From the NCBI GenBank assembly GCA_947455195.1, contig CANGMI010000002.1, positions 124,001 through 188,000 of the forward strand: a stretch of DNA of 64,000 nucleotides. Reading direction: 5' to 3'. Each line of letters opens with the position of its first letter. The stretch's first letter is position 1. The position numbers and the translations under genes were made by a program. Origin of the DNA: Pseudomonadota bacterium. Lineage in GTDB: Bacteria; Pseudomonadota; Gammaproteobacteria; Burkholderiales; SG8-39. Under the pieces are notes generated by a model. It searched no databases. It saw only the letters and a program-made list of their open reading frames with translations, and was not told the DNA's origin. This document shows positions 62,121 to 64,000 of the stretch, one piece after another.

Positions 62121-62987
62121 ATGCCCGCCATCGAACCTGTTCAACGCCATGTTCAGTGCATCACGCCGTCGGGTCTGCACAGCCTTGCCTGGTGGGAATG
62201 GGGTGACCCCGGCAATCGACGCGTACTGGTCTGTGCACACGGGCTCACCCGATGCGGGCGCGACTTCGAGGCGCTGGCGCAGGCGCTGGCCGGTCATTAC
62301 CGCGTGGTCAGTCCGGATTTTCCAGGACGAGGTGCGAGTGACTGGTTGAGGAACCCGGCCGAGTACCAGGTCCCCACGTATGTCGGCGACATGGTTACCT
62401 TGTTTGCCCGACTCGATGCCGAAGCGATCGACTGGGTCGGAACGTCGATGGGCGGGCTGGTCGGCATGGCGATCGCAGCGCTGCCCGACCAGCCGATCCG
62501 GCGCCTCGTGCTCAACGATGTGGGCGCCATCCTGCCCGGGCTTGCGCTCGATCGCATCGGTCGCTACGTCGGATCGAATCCACGCTTCGAGTCGTTCGAG
62601 GCGGCGCTGGCCTGCATTCGGCTGATCCATGCCCCGTTTGGTCCGCATGATGAGGCGCAGTGGCGGTTTCTGGCTGAGGTGGTCGTGCGCCAGAATCCGG
62701 ATGGTAGTTGGCGATTGCACTACGATCCTGCCATTGCCGCTGCTTTCGCGGCGGGAGGGGGCGCTGCGGATGTCGATCTGTGGGAAATGTATGAGGCCAT
62801 CCGCATTCCGGTGCTGCTCGTGCGGGGTGCCGAGTCCGATCTGGTGCCGGCGGCACTCGCACGCGAGATGACGGCGCGCGGTCCGCGCGCACGGCTTGTC
62901 GAGTTTGCCGGCGTCGGGCATGCACCGACCCTGATGCAGGCCGATCAGATCGACGCGGTGCGCTCCTTTCTGCTCGACGCCGATTGA
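62121..62987 (+). CDS. Alpha/beta hydrolase
   Basis: A 288-residue single-domain hydrolase. VLVCAHGLTRCGRDFEALAQ forms the oxyanion hole, VVSPDFPGRGASDWLRNPAE is the typical strand-loop, and IDWVGTSMGGLVGMAIAALP carries the nucleophile Ser. PVLLVRGAESDLVPAALARE gives the Asp and VGHAPTLMQADQIDAV the His. GCAAGG stands 10 bp before the ATG. It follows comEC by 117 bp and is convergent with the acyl-CoA ligase. An esterase or lactonase role is likely; the substrate is unknown. Confidence 0.92.
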   Translation: MPAIEPVQRHVQCITPSGLHSLAWWEWGDPGNRRVLVCAHGLTRCGRDFEALAQALAGHYRVVSPDFPGRGASDWLRNPAEYQVPTYVGDMVTLFARLDAEAIDWVGTSMGGLVGMAIAALPDQPIRRLVLNDVGAILPGLALDRIGRYVGSNPRFESFEAALACIRLIHAPFGPHDEAQWRFLAEVVVRQNPDGSWRLHYDPAIAAAFAAGGGAADVDLWEMYEAIRIPVLLVRGAESDLVPAALAREMTARGPRARLVEFAGVGHAPTLMQADQIDAVRSFLLDAD

Positions 62988-63020
62988 GTTGATCAGGCCC
63001 TTGGCATCACGGGCCGCCGC

Positions 63021-64000
63021 TCAAGTCGGCCAGGCGTGGCTCCCGTACTGATTGCGCAGGGCTGTCTTGAGCAGCTTGCCGGTTGCCGTGTGCGGCAGTT
63101 CGGTCGCGAGGACGACATCATCGGGAATCCACCACTTGGCCACCTTGCCCTCGAAGAACGCGAGCAGGGTGGCTCGATCGACCGCAGCGCCGGGTTTGGG
63201 CACCACGATGAGCAGGGGCCGCTCGTCCCATTTGGGATGGGCAACGCCGATGGCTGCCGCTTCGGCCACGGCGGGATGAGCGATGGCGATGTTCTCCAGA
63301 TCGATCGAGCTGATCCATTCACCACCTGACTTGATGACATCCTTGGATCGATCGGTGATGGCCATGTATCCGTCATGGTCGATGGTTGCGACGTCACCGG
63401 TGGGAAACCAGCCTTCGCGCAGGATGTCGCCGCCTTCACCCTTGAAGTAGCCGCGGGTCACCCAGGGGCCTCGCACGAGCAGGTCACCGAACGCCTTGCC
63501 ATCGCGGGGCAGTGTCTTGCCCGCATCATCGGTGATCTTCATCGAGACGCCGAAGAGCGTTCGGCCCTGCTTCTGCTTGACCGCAAAGTGCGTTTCCTCG
63601 GGTTGTTCGAGGTGCTTGGCCTTCAGCGTCCCGTAGGTGCCCAGCGGGCTCATCTCGGTCATGCCCCACGCATGCTGGCAGTCGACACCGTAGGTGTCGG
63701 CAAACTCGCGAATCATCGCAGGCGGGCAGGCCGAACCGCCCACCACGACACGTTTCAGTGTCGAGAAATGGCGCTTGTGCTGCCGCATCCAGGCAAAGAG
63801 ATTGAGCCAGACCGTTGGCACGCCCGCGCTCAGGGTGACCTTTTCCGATTCGAACAGTTCGTACAGGCTTTGCGGATCCATTGCGGCGCCGGGCATGACC
63901 AGCTTCGCGCCCACCATCGGACCGAAGTAAGGCGAGCCCCAGGCATTGACATGGAACATCGGCACCACCGGCAACAGCACATCGCGCGCCGACAGGCCGA
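63021..64000 (-). CDS. Acyl-CoA ligase (AMP-binding), C-terminal part, truncated by window end
   Basis: About 326 residues of a long-chain/medium-chain fatty acid--CoA ligase; the N-terminus lies beyond 64000 and the frame is open to the edge. Visible parts: [40 protein letters not shown], the adenylate motif [35 protein letters not shown], the hinge [20 protein letters not shown] and the catalytic Lys in [19 protein letters not shown]. It activates carboxylic acids to CoA thioesters for beta-oxidation. Confidence 0.94.
   Translation of the reverse strand, partial: GLSARDVLLPVVPMFHVNAWGSPYFGPMVGAKLVMPGAAMDPQSLYELFESEKVTLSAGVPTVWLNLFAWMRQHKRHFSTLKRVVVGGSACPPAMIREFADTYGVDCQHAWGMTEMSPLGTYGTLKAKHLEQPEETHFAVKQKQGRTLFGVSMKITDDAGKTLPRDGKAFGDLLVRGPWVTRGYFKGEGGDILREGWFPTGDVATIDHDGYMAITDRSKDVIKSGGEWISSIDLENIAIAHPAVAEAAAIGVAHPKWDERPLLIVVPKPGAAVDRATLLAFFEGKVAKWWIPDDVVLATELPHTATGKLLKTALRNQYGSHAWPT

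Noticed and set aside
61107-62921. 604-codon open frame antisense to the comEC end and the next hydrolase
   Set aside because: Both sense genes carry complete catalytic motifs; the antisense product matches nothing I recognise.

Overview
The window is about 64 kb of high-GC DNA from a betaproteobacterium, most likely in the order Burkholderiales. The assignment rests on five Bug-type (tripartite tricarboxylate transporter family) periplasmic binding proteins without partner permeases, a class I polyhydroxybutyrate operon (phaC-phaA-phaB), the bamD/rluD/pgeF block, and the prfB-lysS, recJ-rpfE, lolCED and comEC neighbourhood. I see no rRNA, tRNA, CRISPR array, insertion sequence or prophage. 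Coding density is high. Only one gene-free stretch just exceeds 300 bases, the prfB/dsbB divergent region.

From 1 to about 36,600 the region is accessory and catabolic. It opens with the end fragment of a rhomboid-like gene, an orphan Bug protein and a CHAD-domain protein. A plus-strand operon follows: LLM-class flavin oxidoreductase, RidA-family protein, and Rieske dioxygenase alpha and beta. Behind a clear promoter sits a cassette of an ABC-type binding protein, a small 4-TM protein and a secreted M20 peptidase. Then come a class II aldolase divergent from an amidase, a SET-domain methyltransferase convergent with selO, an FAD aromatic hydroxylase divergent from a flavin reductase, and two more Bug proteins. 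A GST/Bug/enoyl-CoA hydratase operon is divergent from a CaiB-type CoA transferase plus a carboxymuconolactone decarboxylase-like protein. After these come DoxX, a two-domain VOC protein, an N-acyl-D-amino-acid deacylase, an amidohydrolase/Ldh/hydrolase operon, a second GST, a dihydroorotate dehydrogenase-like flavoprotein, a Tat-exported hydrolase, a lone PIN protein, a fifth Bug protein and a TonB-like protein. The content suggests uptake and degradation of organic acids, amides and aromatic or N-heterocyclic compounds, but the substrates cannot be read from sequence. No transcriptional regulator is encoded anywhere in the window.

From about 36,600 to 64,000 the genes are mostly core: a TSUP transporter, an NlpC/P60 lipoprotein (possibly translated from a leaderless mRNA), a DinG-like helicase, bamD, rluD-pgeF-ZIP transporter, a nucleotide-sugar epimerase and phaCAB. 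The phaC promoter carries a palindrome over its predicted start point. Next are prfB (with its programmed +1 frameshift)-lysS-CMD protein, dsbB, rpfE-recJ, lolC-lolE-lolD, a DUF2062 protein, comEC, a hydrolase and the 3' part of an acyl-CoA ligase that runs off the window.

The observations most worth checking are a 19-residue arginine-rich insertion between the catalytic Asp and His of PhaC, a VOC protein whose complete metal site is in the N-terminal rather than the C-terminal module, the LLM/RidA/Rieske operon, the binding protein/4-TM/peptidase cassette, and the phaC operator-like palindrome. I found no wholly new defence or signalling system.
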